From: a virus
Strand: one strand, 5' to 3'
DNA: 38,676 bases
IMG/VR virus record: IMGVR_UViG_3300050125_000052
Location: 1-38,676 of that record
Positions 8,918 through 17,285 of the stretch are shown piece after piece (the stretch's first letter is position 1; every line of letters starts with the position of its first letter). A model generated the notes under the pieces. The model was not told where the DNA came from, ran no database searches, and saw only the letters and a list, made by a program, of their open reading frames with translations. The translations under genes and the position numbers were made by a program.

Positions 8918-9643
8918 ATGCAACCTTATCAAGAAGCGTCGGAAGCTAGTATAAGACAATCAAAATTACCTGGAGACATTTTAAAAAAAGGTGTAAACAC
9001 AGCTTTAGGAGTTGCAGGAGGAAGCGCAGTTTTAAATAAAATAAGCCCTTTCTTAAATAAATTTATTCCTGCGGAAATAGCTTTAAAAGGTATAGGAAAA
9101 ATAGATAAAAGAGCTGGAAAATTTATTGAAGGATCCTTAAAGCAAGGAAATTCCGAAGAGGAAGTATTAAACTTTATTAAAGAAAAAATATCTTCAAATC
9201 CAAAACTTTCACCATCCGGTTTTCCTATTCCTGAAAAAGGAGAACAACAACCTAAAGAACAACAACAAAATGCGCAGGATAATCGAAATGTCATAGAACA
9301 ATATTCGCCCGAATTAAATGAATATATAAATCAATTAATACAGAAAGGCGAAAATCCATTGCAAGCGGGAGCTAGAGCCCGTTTAGATAAAAGATTCAAA
9401 AAGGTCATAAAACAAATGGAAAAAGATCATAAGTCTAATTGGTCATCCATAGTGCAAACGGTATTTGGAGATGGTCAACAAGATCAATCTAATCAAAGAC
9501 AACAACAACAACAGCCTCAGCAACCACAACAGCCTCAGCAACCACAGCAACTACAGGGACAAGAACAAGGCCAGCAAGGTGGTCCAGGTCAACAAGCATT
9601 GCAACAATTTATGAATGATGCTAGAAAAATGTTAGGTTCTTAA
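8918..9643 (+). CDS. Putative internal virion protein with polyglutamine repeat
   Basis: I start this gene at ATG 8918 (MQPYQEASEAS), which has GAGGA five bases upstream inside the end of the preceding gene. A TTG at 8906 would add four residues but lacks such a site. The product is 241 residues. A glycine-containing hydrophobic stretch (about 26-45, GVNTALGVAGGSAVLNKI) precedes a basic helical region, and residues about 190-225 are Gln/Pro repeats encoded by an 18-bp tandem DNA repeat. It forms the third member of the ejection-type block. Function is inferred from position and composition. Confidence 0.55.
   Translation: MQPYQEASEASIRQSKLPGDILKKGVNTALGVAGGSAVLNKISPFLNKFIPAEIALKGIGKIDKRAGKFIEGSLKQGNSEEEVLNFIKEKISSNPKLSPSGFPIPEKGEQQPKEQQQNAQDNRNVIEQYSPELNEYINQLIQKGENPLQAGARARLDKRFKKVIKQMEKDHKSNWSSIVQTVFGDGQQDQSNQRQQQQQPQQPQQPQQPQQLQGQEQGQQGGPGQQALQQFMNDARKMLGS
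9512..9547 (+). repeat. 18-bp tandem repeat encoding Gln/Pro
   Basis: Two copies of CAGCCTCAGCAACCACAA, the second with one change, lie in frame and encode QPQQPQ units. CAA repeats precede them (about 9500-9511). The tract is a likely site of length variation by slippage, always in multiples of six residues. Confidence 0.8.
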
Positions 9644-9644
9644 A

Positions 9645-10121
9645 GTGAATGATGTTAGGCAACTTGAGCAACTTCTTCGGTTATTTCTCCAAACTATAGA
9701 CGAAGTACAATCTTCAGGTGAGGAATTATCAGATGAATTTCAAGGTCAATTAGCTGAATTTCTAGATTTATTAATTAACCGAATAGCTAAATTAAAAGAA
9801 GAAGAAAGAATTACTGTAGGAACACCTATAGATCCTGCTCCCCATCCTTCCAGCCAAATCAATGCTTTTGCCTACGATCCCAAGACACAACAGCTAAGAG
9901 TTAAGTTTCAGGATAAATACCCTGGACAGAATGGCCCACAATATCAATACGAAGGTGTACCCCCGTTTATATTTGATGTGTTTCGGCGTGGGGCCGTTGC
10001 CCCGAAAACATCCGGAAGTAATGCATGGCATCGTTGGAAAAAGGGGGTTACCCCAAGTCTAGGCGCTGCCATGAATTCGCTTATAAAAGCCGGCGGATAT
10101 CAATACCAACGTTTAGCATAA
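9645..10121 (+). CDS. KTSC-domain protein
   Basis: A 158-residue protein. After a helical N-terminal region (about 1-55, acidic and Leu-rich) residues about 68-158 match the KTSC domain, a small domain named from Lys-tRNA synthetase C-termini and common in phage and bacterial proteins. The matching parts are SSQINAFAYDPKTQQLRVKF, YQYEGVPPFIFDVFRRG and SLGAAMNSLIKAGGYQYQRL. The start is GTG at 9645, one base after the upstream stop; no other in-frame start precedes the helix. Being last in the structural operon, it may be a minor virion or regulatory protein. Its 3-prime end overlaps a convergent small gene by 22 bases. Confidence 0.65.
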   Translation: MNDVRQLEQLLRLFLQTIDEVQSSGEELSDEFQGQLAEFLDLLINRIAKLKEEERITVGTPIDPAPHPSSQINAFAYDPKTQQLRVKFQDKYPGQNGPQYQYEGVPPFIFDVFRRGAVAPKTSGSNAWHRWKKGVTPSLGAAMNSLIKAGGYQYQRLA

Positions 10122-10240
10122 TCTTCTGTTTTTTTATTTTCATTATGTTTGTTTAATTTATTTCTCAAACTTATATCTCCGCAAATGAAACCGAATAAAA
10201 ATGTTAATGATATGTATAAAACTATATCTATAATTGTCAT
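10100..10240 (-). CDS. Small membrane protein (46 residues)
   Basis: ATG at 10240 is preceded by AAGGA at a spacing of about six bases. The product begins MTIIDIVLYISLTFLFGF, a single strongly hydrophobic segment (residues 3-20), followed by a polar basic tail (RNKLNKHNENKKTEDY). It is the last of four minus-strand genes transcribed from a promoter near 10978-11006. A holin-like or spanin-like role is plausible from size, topology and company, but no family is recognised. It is shorter than the usual ORF-calling cutoff. Confidence 0.55.
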   Translation of the reverse strand: MTIIDIVLYISLTFLFGFICGDISLRNKLNKHNENKKTEDYAKRWY

Positions 10241-10252
10241 AAAATATCCTTG

Positions 10253-10408
10253 TTATTTTTTTTGTTCCTTCAAAAGATCGATAAACATTTCATATAATCT
10301 ATCAGTTCTTGCAGTTTGAGCTTTCATATCTTCTTTGATGTCTCTATGTATGTAATAGGCTCCTACTATTATAGTAGCTATTATAGATAAAGTCTGAATC
10401 CAATCCAT
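10253..10408 (-). CDS. Small membrane protein (51 residues), holin-like architecture
   Basis: A very strong ribosome site (AAGGAGG) precedes the ATG at 10408. The product opens MDWIQTLSIIATIIVGAYYI, one membrane segment (about residues 3-20), and then an amphipathic helix (HRDIKEDMKAQTARTDRLYEMFIDLL) ending in lysines. Its layout (M-x-W-x-Q-x-L-S then a helix) is the same as that of the first gene of this cassette (10740-10958), so the two are probably paralogues. A short N-terminal anchor with a cytoplasmic or periplasmic coiled helix fits a holin/antiholin or i-spanin type. This is inference only. Confidence 0.65.
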   Translation of the reverse strand: MDWIQTLSIIATIIVGAYYIHRDIKEDMKAQTARTDRLYEMFIDLLKEQKK

Positions 10409-10438
10409 ATATTTCCTCCTTGTTATTTTTTTTCATGA

Positions 10439-10738
10439 TTATTGCCTCTCCGACCCACATAATGCGCAATACCGTATTCTATTATCATTTTCATAACCAC
10501 ATGATTTTTTCGGACATTTCCATTTTCCGGGTCTTACTTCCGCATGGACTTCTAGAGATTCATAACAATGGGGACATGTAAAATTTTCATTTGCAGATAG
10601 TCCCGCACATGCAATAAGTCCCAAAACAAAAATAAACTTCAACATAATCTTTGAGTCGTTTTTGTTTTTTTTGTCATACTTTTCAGTCTTTTTTAGTATG
10701 TTTATCTCTTTAGTAAGCCAATTTTTGTCATAATTCAT
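10439..10738 (-). CDS. Membrane-anchored or lipid-anchored zinc-ribbon protein
   Basis: ATG at 10738 has a good GGAG site; the product is 99 residues. A basic, lysine-rich 31-residue N-terminal part precedes MLKFIFVLGLIACAG, a hydrophobic segment ending in LIAC, a possible lipobox if translation begins at that internal Met. The C-terminal part has three cysteine pairs (CPHC, CPKKSC, CALC) as in zinc ribbons. Zinc-ribbon plus membrane anchor is unusual. Either the domain faces the cytoplasm below an N-terminal anchor, or an internal start makes a lipoprotein. It lies between two small membrane-protein genes. Confidence 0.6.
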   Translation of the reverse strand: MNYDKNWLTKEINILKKTEKYDKKNKNDSKIMLKFIFVLGLIACAGLSANENFTCPHCYESLEVHAEVRPGKWKCPKKSCGYENDNRIRYCALCGSERQ

Positions 10739-10739
10739 A

Positions 10740-10958
10740 TTATTCTCCTTTTTTTCGTTTTTCTTCGGAATCAAGAAATGATTTGACACACAAGTCGCAC
10801 AATATTCCGTGAAAATCTTTTATTTCTTCCTGAATGGCTTTTATAGATAAATCTAACTTATTATCCATGTGTCTCCAGTCATTTCTTGATTCAGATCTAA
10901 GCCATAAAATTAAACCCGCGTTAGCTAAAAATAAACTCAAAACTTGCAACCATTCCAT
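10740..10958 (-). CDS. Small membrane protein (72 residues), holin-like architecture
   Basis: I start at ATG 10958, with AAGGAG seven bases upstream, rather than at upstream in-frame codons. The product begins MEWLQVLSLFLANAGLILWL, one membrane segment (residues 3-20). A charged helix follows (NDWRHMDNKLDLSIKAIQEEIKDF) with CDLC and a lysine-rich end. It resembles the 51-residue protein at 10253-10408 in its opening motif and topology. As first gene of the cassette it lies just behind a strong minus-strand promoter. A lysis role (holin, antiholin or inner spanin) is inferred. Confidence 0.65.
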   Translation of the reverse strand: MEWLQVLSLFLANAGLILWLRSESRNDWRHMDNKLDLSIKAIQEEIKDFHGILCDLCVKSFLDSEEKRKKGE

Positions 10959-10977
10959 ACAGTCTCCTTTTGCTAGC

Positions 10978-11006
10978 AATTTAGCATATTTAGATTAATA
11001 TTTCAA
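10978..11006 (-). promoter_or_regulatory. Sigma-70-type promoter for the small membrane-gene cassette
   Basis: On the minus strand TTGAAA (11001-11006) is separated by 17 bases from TAAATT (10978-10983), which is preceded by TGC as an extended -10. It sits 20 bases upstream of the start codon at 10958, and no other promoter-like pair fits better. Confidence 0.6.
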
Positions 11007-11012
11007 GTCCTA

Positions 11013-11041
11013 AACTTTTATTTAAATTTCGTGCATATAAT
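11013..11041 (+). promoter_or_regulatory. Candidate promoter for the fibre gene cluster
   Basis: A perfect TATAAT (11036-11041) lies 40 bases before the fibre start codon, in the gap between divergent genes. The -35 region at 17-bp spacing (AACTTT, 11013-11018) is poor, so activation or another sigma specificity would be needed. AAGGAG precedes the ATG at 11081. Confidence 0.35.
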
Positions 11042-11080
11042 CCTTGTAAATATTAAATTTTAATTTACCAAGGAGTTATC

Positions 11081-13450
11081 ATGCCTAGTCCGTTTGGATC
11101 TTATCCTTTTGATGCCAATGGCATCGATCTTTTTGTACATCCGCCAATGCTGGCACCTAATAATAGGCCTCCAACAGCACGTGACGTTTTTAATCCAGGA
11201 ACTCAGTGGCTGGATCAGAGTGTTAATCCTCCTGTTATCTGGGAAACCGTAGGTGCAGGTATTTGGGCTTTGGGGGGCGTTCCAGCTGCTTCAACTTTAA
11301 TCGCTGGCGTCGTAACATTGACAGATAATAATGAGCCTGTAGCGACTAAAAATTATGTCGATGCTGCTATTTCAAGCGTAATTGTTGGAGCTGGATCGGC
11401 TGCTACAACAGGACTACAGGGATATGTTTTCTTAGCGAATAATGTACAAGCAGCAGCTGGATTATTAACAAATAACTACGCTATAAACCCTTCTTCCTTA
11501 GCTTATGCTCTTGCTAATGGTGTATTTCCTGCTTCTTTTGGGGCTACAACTATTTTGGGAACTACATCTATAAATACCTCTTCAACGGGAACCACAACGA
11601 TAGGCGGAGGATCTGGAGCTATCACATTAACCGTAGGTACTGGAAACCTGGCTATTAATGGAGCCGGAAACACTATTAATATAGCTACAGATGCTTACGC
11701 TAGCCCGGTCAATATTGGCACAGGAAGTGGAACTGGATTGGTGTCTATTGGCAATTCAACGGGTGGCATAGCATTAACAGGTCTAACAACTAATACGGGT
11801 GCTTTTACCGTTACGGCTGGAACTACAACACTATCGACCTTAACGCAAATTGGCGTAGCCCATATTAACGACACCGCGGGTACAGCTGCAACAGTCATCG
11901 GAAATGCTAGCAATACGGGAGCTATCACAATTGCAGTTGGATCAGGAAACTTTTCCCTTGTTGGAAATGCCAACACTGTTAATTTAGCCAACGATTCTAA
12001 CGCTAATACTATAAATCTAGGTTCGACATCAGCTACAGCATTGAATCTATTTTCTGGAACAAACTTAACAATAGCCGGAGCCGTAGGAAATATAATTCTA
12101 ATCGGTGCTACAGCTCAGACAGGAACTATAACTATTGGATCATCATCCGGAATAAGTACAGTGGCCATAGCAGCCGGATCAGGTACTAATACTGTATCGA
12201 TTGCTAATGCAGCTTCAAACTCAAATACTAATGTCGTTAACGTTTTATCAGGTGCAACTCCTGGAGCTGCACAGACATTAAATATTATGACAGGTGTTAC
12301 AAGTGCTTCCGTTGCTCAAACAATTAACCTTATGACGGGTAACGTAGCTACAGGCACCTCGGTATTTAATTTAGGAACCGGATCCCAACCTATTGCTATT
12401 AACATCGGGGGTACAGGAGCAGGGGTTAAAACAGTCGCTATAGCTAATGGAGTATCAGGAAATCAAGTTACTATCGGTAATGGCGCTAATTCTACCTCAC
12501 AAACTATATCTCTTGCTTCAGGAACATCAGCGTCCGCAGCAAGTACCATTAATCTGCTAAATGGTGCAACGCCTGGAGCTAGTCAAACTCTTGCCGTTAT
12601 GTCAGGGGTAGCCTCAGCAGGAACGCAATCAGTACAAATACTTGCAGGTGCTAATACTACAGGCTCTCAAAACTTCCAAGTATTCAACGGGGTTATTGCA
12701 GGCGCAACCGATTCAATTGCTTTGTTTAATGGCGCAATTGCTTCAGGTACATGCACATTTAATCTATTTAATGGAAACGCCACTGGTGGAACACTTGTCG
12801 CAAATATCTTTGGTTCTGTGGCAGCCACAACGGCCGGAACCATAAATTTAGGCACAGGGGCAGCTGCGCATATTGTCAATGTCGGTTCGGCCACCTCTGG
12901 TTTGATAACGATAGCATCAGGAGCCGGACTTGCTTTAAGCGTAGTAGCTGGACAAGCCTTCTCAATAACTGGAGGTACAAACTCAACTATAGCTATCGGA
13001 ACTAGTGTCACAATAGGGTCGGTGACAATAGGAGGAAGCCTTACAACTGGCTTTGTAACCATTGGGAATGCCACAACTAGCGTTGCCGTGAATTTAAAAT
13101 CAGGCACTGGAGGGGTAAATGTCACAGGAAACTTAAACTTTGTCACTTCTGGGAATAAGATTTTAAGCGCTAACGTAGGATCAACAACTAGCGCAGGAGC
13201 CAATAGTTTTGGTACTGTGACTTTGGTTGGCGGTACTGCAACAGTTTCCACAACAGCAATCACATCTAATTCAATAGTGTTCTTAACCCGTACAAGTGTG
13301 GGCTCAACAGGAGCAGCAGCTTTAGGCATATTAAGCGTTGGCACTATTGTTAACGGAACTTCATTTGTAATAAATTCGTGGCTAACAACAAATGCCACTT
13401 CATTATCAACCACAGACGTATCAGTCATTGGCTATATGATCGTCAACTAA
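11081..13450 (+). CDS. Long repeat-rich tail fibre protein
   Basis: A 789-residue protein. The first 130 residues (FDANGIDLFVHPPMLAPNNRPPTARDVFNPGTQW, then VTLTDNNEPVATKNYVDAA) look like a virion-attachment domain. Residues about 150-690 are near-uncharged T/G/A/N/S repeats with strand-turn units such as TINLGTG, VTIGNG and TINLMTG. The spacing is as in beta-helical or triple-beta-helix fibres. The C-terminus (GTVTLVGGTATVSTTAITSNSIVFLTR ... TSFVINSW ... VSVIGYMIVN) is a recurrent phage-fibre end domain of jelly-roll appearance. It probably forms a trimeric host-contact fibre. The repeats could allow in-frame recombination and length change. Confidence 0.75.
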   Translation: MPSPFGSYPFDANGIDLFVHPPMLAPNNRPPTARDVFNPGTQWLDQSVNPPVIWETVGAGIWALGGVPAASTLIAGVVTLTDNNEPVATKNYVDAAISSVIVGAGSAATTGLQGYVFLANNVQAAAGLLTNNYAINPSSLAYALANGVFPASFGATTILGTTSINTSSTGTTTIGGGSGAITLTVGTGNLAINGAGNTINIATDAYASPVNIGTGSGTGLVSIGNSTGGIALTGLTTNTGAFTVTAGTTTLSTLTQIGVAHINDTAGTAATVIGNASNTGAITIAVGSGNFSLVGNANTVNLANDSNANTINLGSTSATALNLFSGTNLTIAGAVGNIILIGATAQTGTITIGSSSGISTVAIAAGSGTNTVSIANAASNSNTNVVNVLSGATPGAAQTLNIMTGVTSASVAQTINLMTGNVATGTSVFNLGTGSQPIAINIGGTGAGVKTVAIANGVSGNQVTIGNGANSTSQTISLASGTSASAASTINLLNGATPGASQTLAVMSGVASAGTQSVQILAGANTTGSQNFQVFNGVIAGATDSIALFNGAIASGTCTFNLFNGNATGGTLVANIFGSVAATTAGTINLGTGAAAHIVNVGSATSGLITIASGAGLALSVVAGQAFSITGGTNSTIAIGTSVTIGSVTIGGSLTTGFVTIGNATTSVAVNLKSGTGGVNVTGNLNFVTSGNKILSANVGSTTSAGANSFGTVTLVGGTATVSTTAITSNSIVFLTRTSVGSTGAAALGILSVGTIVNGTSFVINSWLTTNATSLSTTDVSVIGYMIVN

Positions 13451-13467
13451 ACTGAAGGAAAATAATC

Positions 13468-13686
13468 ATGTTGAAAAATCTATCTCAATTAGAACATGTC
13501 GTAGAAAACAGAGTGTGCCGTTTTGTATGTGATAACGACGCTCCTATCCACGTTATCAAAGAGTGCCTTTTTCAATTCCAAAGGTACATTGGGCAAGTTG
13601 AAGACTATGCCAAAGCTCAAGTCGAACAACAAAAATCACAAAATAAAGTTGAACCTATTTCAGAGGTAAATGATGTCAAATCCTGA
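13468..13686 (+). CDS. Small protein of the fibre cluster, unknown function
   Basis: A 72-residue protein: LEHVVENRVCRFVCDNDAPIHVIKECLFQFQRYIGQVED, then a K/Q-rich tail. I recall close patterns in small genes next to fibre genes of marine and freshwater podovirus-like contigs, with no assigned role. A predicted helix pair follows a short beta segment. It overlaps the next gene by 17 bases and has GGAA upstream of its ATG, so it is part of the fibre operon. Confidence 0.65.
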   Translation: MLKNLSQLEHVVENRVCRFVCDNDAPIHVIKECLFQFQRYIGQVEDYAKAQVEQQKSQNKVEPISEVNDVKS

Positions 13687-14020
13687 GTTAGACAGTTTCC
13701 AGGCTATTTTAGCCGTTAGCTTTGATTTAACTACCCTTACGGGAACCTTCGAGCCTTTAAACGGGCCCGGGGGTTTTTCCGATAATATAAAGATGTTGAA
13801 AATTTATAACGGATCAGATGTTGGAGTGGATATTAGCTATGATGGCGTCAATAAGCATGATTTTTGGCCCGCTGGAGCTACAATAATCTTTGATTTTCAG
13901 ACAAATCACAACGACAATCCTCCTTATGGCTCTGGCACACTTTATGGGCGTGCAGGACAAATCATTTGGGGGAGAACATCAACAACATCAACATTGCTTC
14001 AAATCGCCGGATATAGGTAA
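13670..14020 (+). CDS. Small virion-associated beta protein
   Basis: A 116-residue protein (115 if the second of two adjacent ATGs, 13673, is used; AGAGG upstream serves either). The core KMLKIYNGSDVGVDISYDGVNKHDFWPAGATIIFDFQTN, then LYGRAGQIIWGR, reads like small phage proteins with a beta-sandwich that bind or cap virion parts. It is encoded between two fibres and overlaps the gene before it. A role in fibre attachment or decoration is inferred from place only. Confidence 0.6.
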   Translation: MMSNPELDSFQAILAVSFDLTTLTGTFEPLNGPGGFSDNIKMLKIYNGSDVGVDISYDGVNKHDFWPAGATIIFDFQTNHNDNPPYGSGTLYGRAGQIIWGRTSTTSTLLQIAGYR

Positions 14021-14022
14021 AT

Positions 14023-16350
14023 ATGAGTCAATTTTTTGTTAATCAAAATGTAAGCGGTGGTGATGTCACGTCTATAACAGGTAATACAGGAACGCCAGCC
14101 ACGGGGGCAGTTACTTTAGAGACTGAGAATGCCACCCCGCAGTTTATGAGTGCTGGAAGCGCAGTTGTATTAAATTTTGGAATACTTAATTTAGTCCTCG
14201 GCTCTTCTTTGCCAGCCTTAACCACGGGTTCAGGAAATTCGGGTTACGGTGATGGTGTTCTGAATAGCCTAACTAGCGGAAATGATAATGTAGCTGTAGG
14301 TTTAGATGCTCTTCAATCAGCTACTAGCGCATCCGACAATATAGCTATAGGCTATCTTTCACTTGGATTCTTGTTATCAGGAAACACAAATATAGCTATA
14401 GGTTTTGAGAGTTTAAGTACTTTGACGACCGGAAGTGAAAATATTTGCATAGGTGCAAACACAAATTACACAATAGAAAATAATAATATTATTATTGGAA
14501 GTGGTAATAATGCAACTGTAGGAGATAATGCCGTCATAAGAATAGGCAATAGAACATTAATAACAAAATGTTTTATTGCAGGAATTCAAGGTGTCACGGT
14601 AACATCGCCGGTGGGTTTAGTCAATATTAACGCTTTAGGTCAAATTGGTACGATAGCGGCATCAGGGTTTATTCAGACAATAAACTCCATCGGGCCTGAT
14701 GGAACTGGGAATTTTACACTTTCTGGCACTGCTAATCAGGTCGCAGTCACCGGAGGCACTAACTCTGATACTATCTCGTTAATCGGCCCATATACACCTA
14801 CTACCTACGCAATAAACGGAATACTGTATGGAAATACAACATCATCAATACAAGCTACTGCTGCGGTAAATAATGGCGTTTTAATCACTAGCAATACTGG
14901 CGTTCCGTCTCTTCTCGCAAATTCTGCAACGCCTGGATATGTTCTGACGGCAAATAGCGGTGCGTCACCATCATGGCAAGCAGCCTCTGGAAGCACAGCG
15001 ATAGAAACAATAAACGGAGACACAGGATCAGTTTCAGGAACCACGGTTAAAATCTCTGGAGGAACCACAGGACTAACAACTTCGGGCTCTGCTACAACCT
15101 TGGATTTAGTTGGCATCCTTGCACTGGCCAGTGGAGGAACTAATGCGAACTTAACGGCATCGAACGGAGGTATTTTATACTCGACAGCATCGGCAGCAGC
15201 GATATTAGCAGGCACAGCCACAGCAAACCAAGTACTTCTTTCGGGAGCTAATACTGCGCCATCATGGGGATCTATAGCCACGGCAGGAGGTATCACGACC
15301 ATAAAAGGGAATGACGGCACTTCGGAGACGCCAAGCTCTGGAATATTCAACATTGTCACGGCAGGCGCAACCGTTCAATTTTTAGGAACATCAGCCACTG
15401 AGACTTTGAATTTTGCTATTTCGAATTTAATTCTAGGCACTAACCCCCCTTCCATTTCATCAGCATCTAACACAGCGGGATTTGGTACGAATTGCCTTCT
15501 GGCGCTAACGACAGGAGCACAGAACTGCGCTTTCGGTTATCATAGCCTACATGGCACTCTAACAGGTGGATTCAATTCTGCTTTCGGATCACAAAGCCTT
15601 TTAGTTTGTACTACCGCACAGAATTGCGCTTTTGGGTATCTGGCCGGAGGGACAGTAACCACCGCTACATCCTGCGTTTTTGTAGGATACGAAAGCGGAA
15701 ATGGTCCTTTAACTGGCGTTGGAAACACTTTTATCGGAGCCTCAACAGGCACAAGCTATACAGGATCGGAAGCTAACAATATTCTTATCGGTAATGGCGT
15801 CACAGGGACAATTAGTGAAAATAATGTAACTCGCTTAGGCAATAGCTCTACGGCCGCTTGCTACATAACGGGCATCGACGGAGTTAATGTCGGTTCCGTG
15901 GCTAAAGTTGTCACAGAAGCCTCGAATCAGTTAGGTACAGCTACCCTAACAGCAGGTACAGGCATCACTATAACCCCCACAGCTAACACAATAACAATTT
16001 CGGCTAGTTCTTCAGGGTTTACCTGGAATAATACCACCGGCACCTCGGCAACCCTTGTAGCGGAAAATGGTTATTTTGCTAATAATGCTGGATTGGTTAC
16101 TTATACTCTTCCTTCGATAATCACCTCAAATACTGGAGATACTATCATCATAATTGGACTAGGAGGAGGAGGATGGAAGATAGCCCAACTAGCATTAGAG
16201 CAAATTATTGTCGGATCAGCTTCAAGTACTGTTGGTATTACGGGTTCTGTAGCGTCTACAAATCAATATGACACCATAACATTAGTATACAGTCCAACAT
16301 CTGGTTTATGGCGTGCTCAGTCATGGGTTGGAAATTTGACTGTAACTTAA
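14023..16350 (+). CDS. Long tail fibre with duplicated head-type repeats
   Basis: A 775-residue protein built from an internal duplication. Two blocks begin with a similar leader (VTSITGNTGTPATGAVTLETENATPQFM and, about 420 residues later, ITTIKGNDGTSETPSSGIFNIVTAGATVQFL). Each continues with left-handed beta-roll style repeats of the form N-x-A-x-G-x-x-S/A-L (NVAVGLDAL, NIAIGYLSL; NCAFGYHSL, NSAFGSQSL). Between them are TTYAINGILYGNTTSSIQAT and ALASGGTNANLTASNGG modules common in phages of amoeba-associated bacteria. The C-terminal 110 residues form a separate beta domain ending WRAQSWVGNLTV. It is probably a trimeric receptor-binding fibre with YadA-like repeats. Confidence 0.75.
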   Translation: MSQFFVNQNVSGGDVTSITGNTGTPATGAVTLETENATPQFMSAGSAVVLNFGILNLVLGSSLPALTTGSGNSGYGDGVLNSLTSGNDNVAVGLDALQSATSASDNIAIGYLSLGFLLSGNTNIAIGFESLSTLTTGSENICIGANTNYTIENNNIIIGSGNNATVGDNAVIRIGNRTLITKCFIAGIQGVTVTSPVGLVNINALGQIGTIAASGFIQTINSIGPDGTGNFTLSGTANQVAVTGGTNSDTISLIGPYTPTTYAINGILYGNTTSSIQATAAVNNGVLITSNTGVPSLLANSATPGYVLTANSGASPSWQAASGSTAIETINGDTGSVSGTTVKISGGTTGLTTSGSATTLDLVGILALASGGTNANLTASNGGILYSTASAAAILAGTATANQVLLSGANTAPSWGSIATAGGITTIKGNDGTSETPSSGIFNIVTAGATVQFLGTSATETLNFAISNLILGTNPPSISSASNTAGFGTNCLLALTTGAQNCAFGYHSLHGTLTGGFNSAFGSQSLLVCTTAQNCAFGYLAGGTVTTATSCVFVGYESGNGPLTGVGNTFIGASTGTSYTGSEANNILIGNGVTGTISENNVTRLGNSSTAACYITGIDGVNVGSVAKVVTEASNQLGTATLTAGTGITITPTANTITISASSSGFTWNNTTGTSATLVAENGYFANNAGLVTYTLPSIITSNTGDTIIIIGLGGGGWKIAQLALEQIIVGSASSTVGITGSVASTNQYDTITLVYSPTSGLWRAQSWVGNLTVT

Positions 16351-16365
16351 AAATAAGGAAAAAGC

Positions 16366-17187
16366 ATGCCAACAATAATAAATCCATCTAATCAGACTAT
16401 TACGCAATATGATGTTCAAGTAGGAGCTGCAAATAATCTTTTAGCATCTGTAGGGCCTGGAAGTGTTGGACAAATTCTTTTGTCAGGTGGTAATGCAGCC
16501 AATCCGTCATATGTTACTCCAACATCTTCAGGAAGTACTTTAACCGTGACATCAAATAGCACCACTCTAAACTATGATATAGCTGCCCCCGTTTCTGTCG
16601 CTAATGGTGGTACGGGAGATGAATCTTTTACGGCCTATAGTGTTATAACAGGTGGAACTACATCTACAGGGGCTTTGCAAAACGTTTCCGGAGTTGGTAG
16701 TTCAGGACAGGTTCTTACCAGTAATGGAGCAGGCTCATTACCTACTTGGCAAGCAGCTGGCGGAGGAGGAGGCTTAACATCTGTTACGGTAACTTTAACT
16801 AGCGCACAAATTAAAGCTTTAAACGTAACACCCATCCAATTGGTTGCCGCACCCGGAGCAGGTAATGTGGTAGTTGTAGTTGCAGGTATTTGTAAATTCA
16901 CTTATGGAGGATCTAATGCATTCACGGGAAGTTCAGGATCTATAAATCTTTATTGGGGAACTTCTACATCTTCTATTAATAATATAATACCAAATTCAAT
17001 TATGACAGGAACATCAACACTTGCGCTTACTACTGGATCAAGCAATATAGGCGTAGCCGGGACAGCGTTAACAAATATAGAAAATATGGCCCTTAATGCT
17101 TTTAATAATAATAGTGCATTCTCGGGAAATGCTGCAAACAATAATACTGTTACGATAAATATCGTATACTATATCGCTACCATATAA
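16366..17187 (+). CDS. Shorter tail fibre with C-terminal jelly-roll domain
   Basis: A 273-residue protein sharing repeat modules with the fibre upstream: SVANGGTGDESFTAYSVITGGTTSTGALQ and GQVLTSNGAGSLPTWQA. After a GGGGG hinge (about 138-142) the C-terminal half (LTSAQIKALNVTPIQLVAAPGAGNVVVVV ... GSSGSINLYWGT) matches a recurrent phage fibre tip of jelly-roll appearance. AAGGA precedes the ATG. As the last gene of the fibre operon and with a compact tip, it may be an alternative or branching receptor-binding fibre. Confidence 0.7.
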   Translation: MPTIINPSNQTITQYDVQVGAANNLLASVGPGSVGQILLSGGNAANPSYVTPTSSGSTLTVTSNSTTLNYDIAAPVSVANGGTGDESFTAYSVITGGTTSTGALQNVSGVGSSGQVLTSNGAGSLPTWQAAGGGGGLTSVTVTLTSAQIKALNVTPIQLVAAPGAGNVVVVVAGICKFTYGGSNAFTGSSGSINLYWGTSTSSINNIIPNSIMTGTSTLALTTGSSNIGVAGTALTNIENMALNAFNNNSAFSGNAANNNTVTINIVYYIATI

Positions 17188-17193
17188 AAAAAT

Positions 17194-17221
17194 GCCCTTA
17201 TCAGATTAAACTAATAAGGGC
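17194..17221 (-). terminator. Hairpin with T-tract on the minus strand
   Basis: An 8-bp stem (GCCCTTAT with ATAAGGGC) with a 12-base loop lies just after the last fibre gene. The A-tract at 17186-17192 gives a U-run after the stem only on the minus strand. For plus-strand fibre mRNA it has no T-tract, so it may protect the 3-prime end rather than terminate. Confidence 0.5.
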
Positions 17222-17285
17222 GGAGCTAAGTGAATCGTTTAATTTCACTTGAATCAATGCTATCCTAATTACAGAAATATTGCAA

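Noticed and set aside
12667-13428. 253-codon open frame on the minus strand inside the first long fibre gene
   Set aside because: It mirrors the low-complexity T/G/A repeats of the fibre; its product is V/P/T-rich without domains or a ribosome site, so it is a composition shadow. The same holds for other antisense frames within 11.7-16.9 kb.
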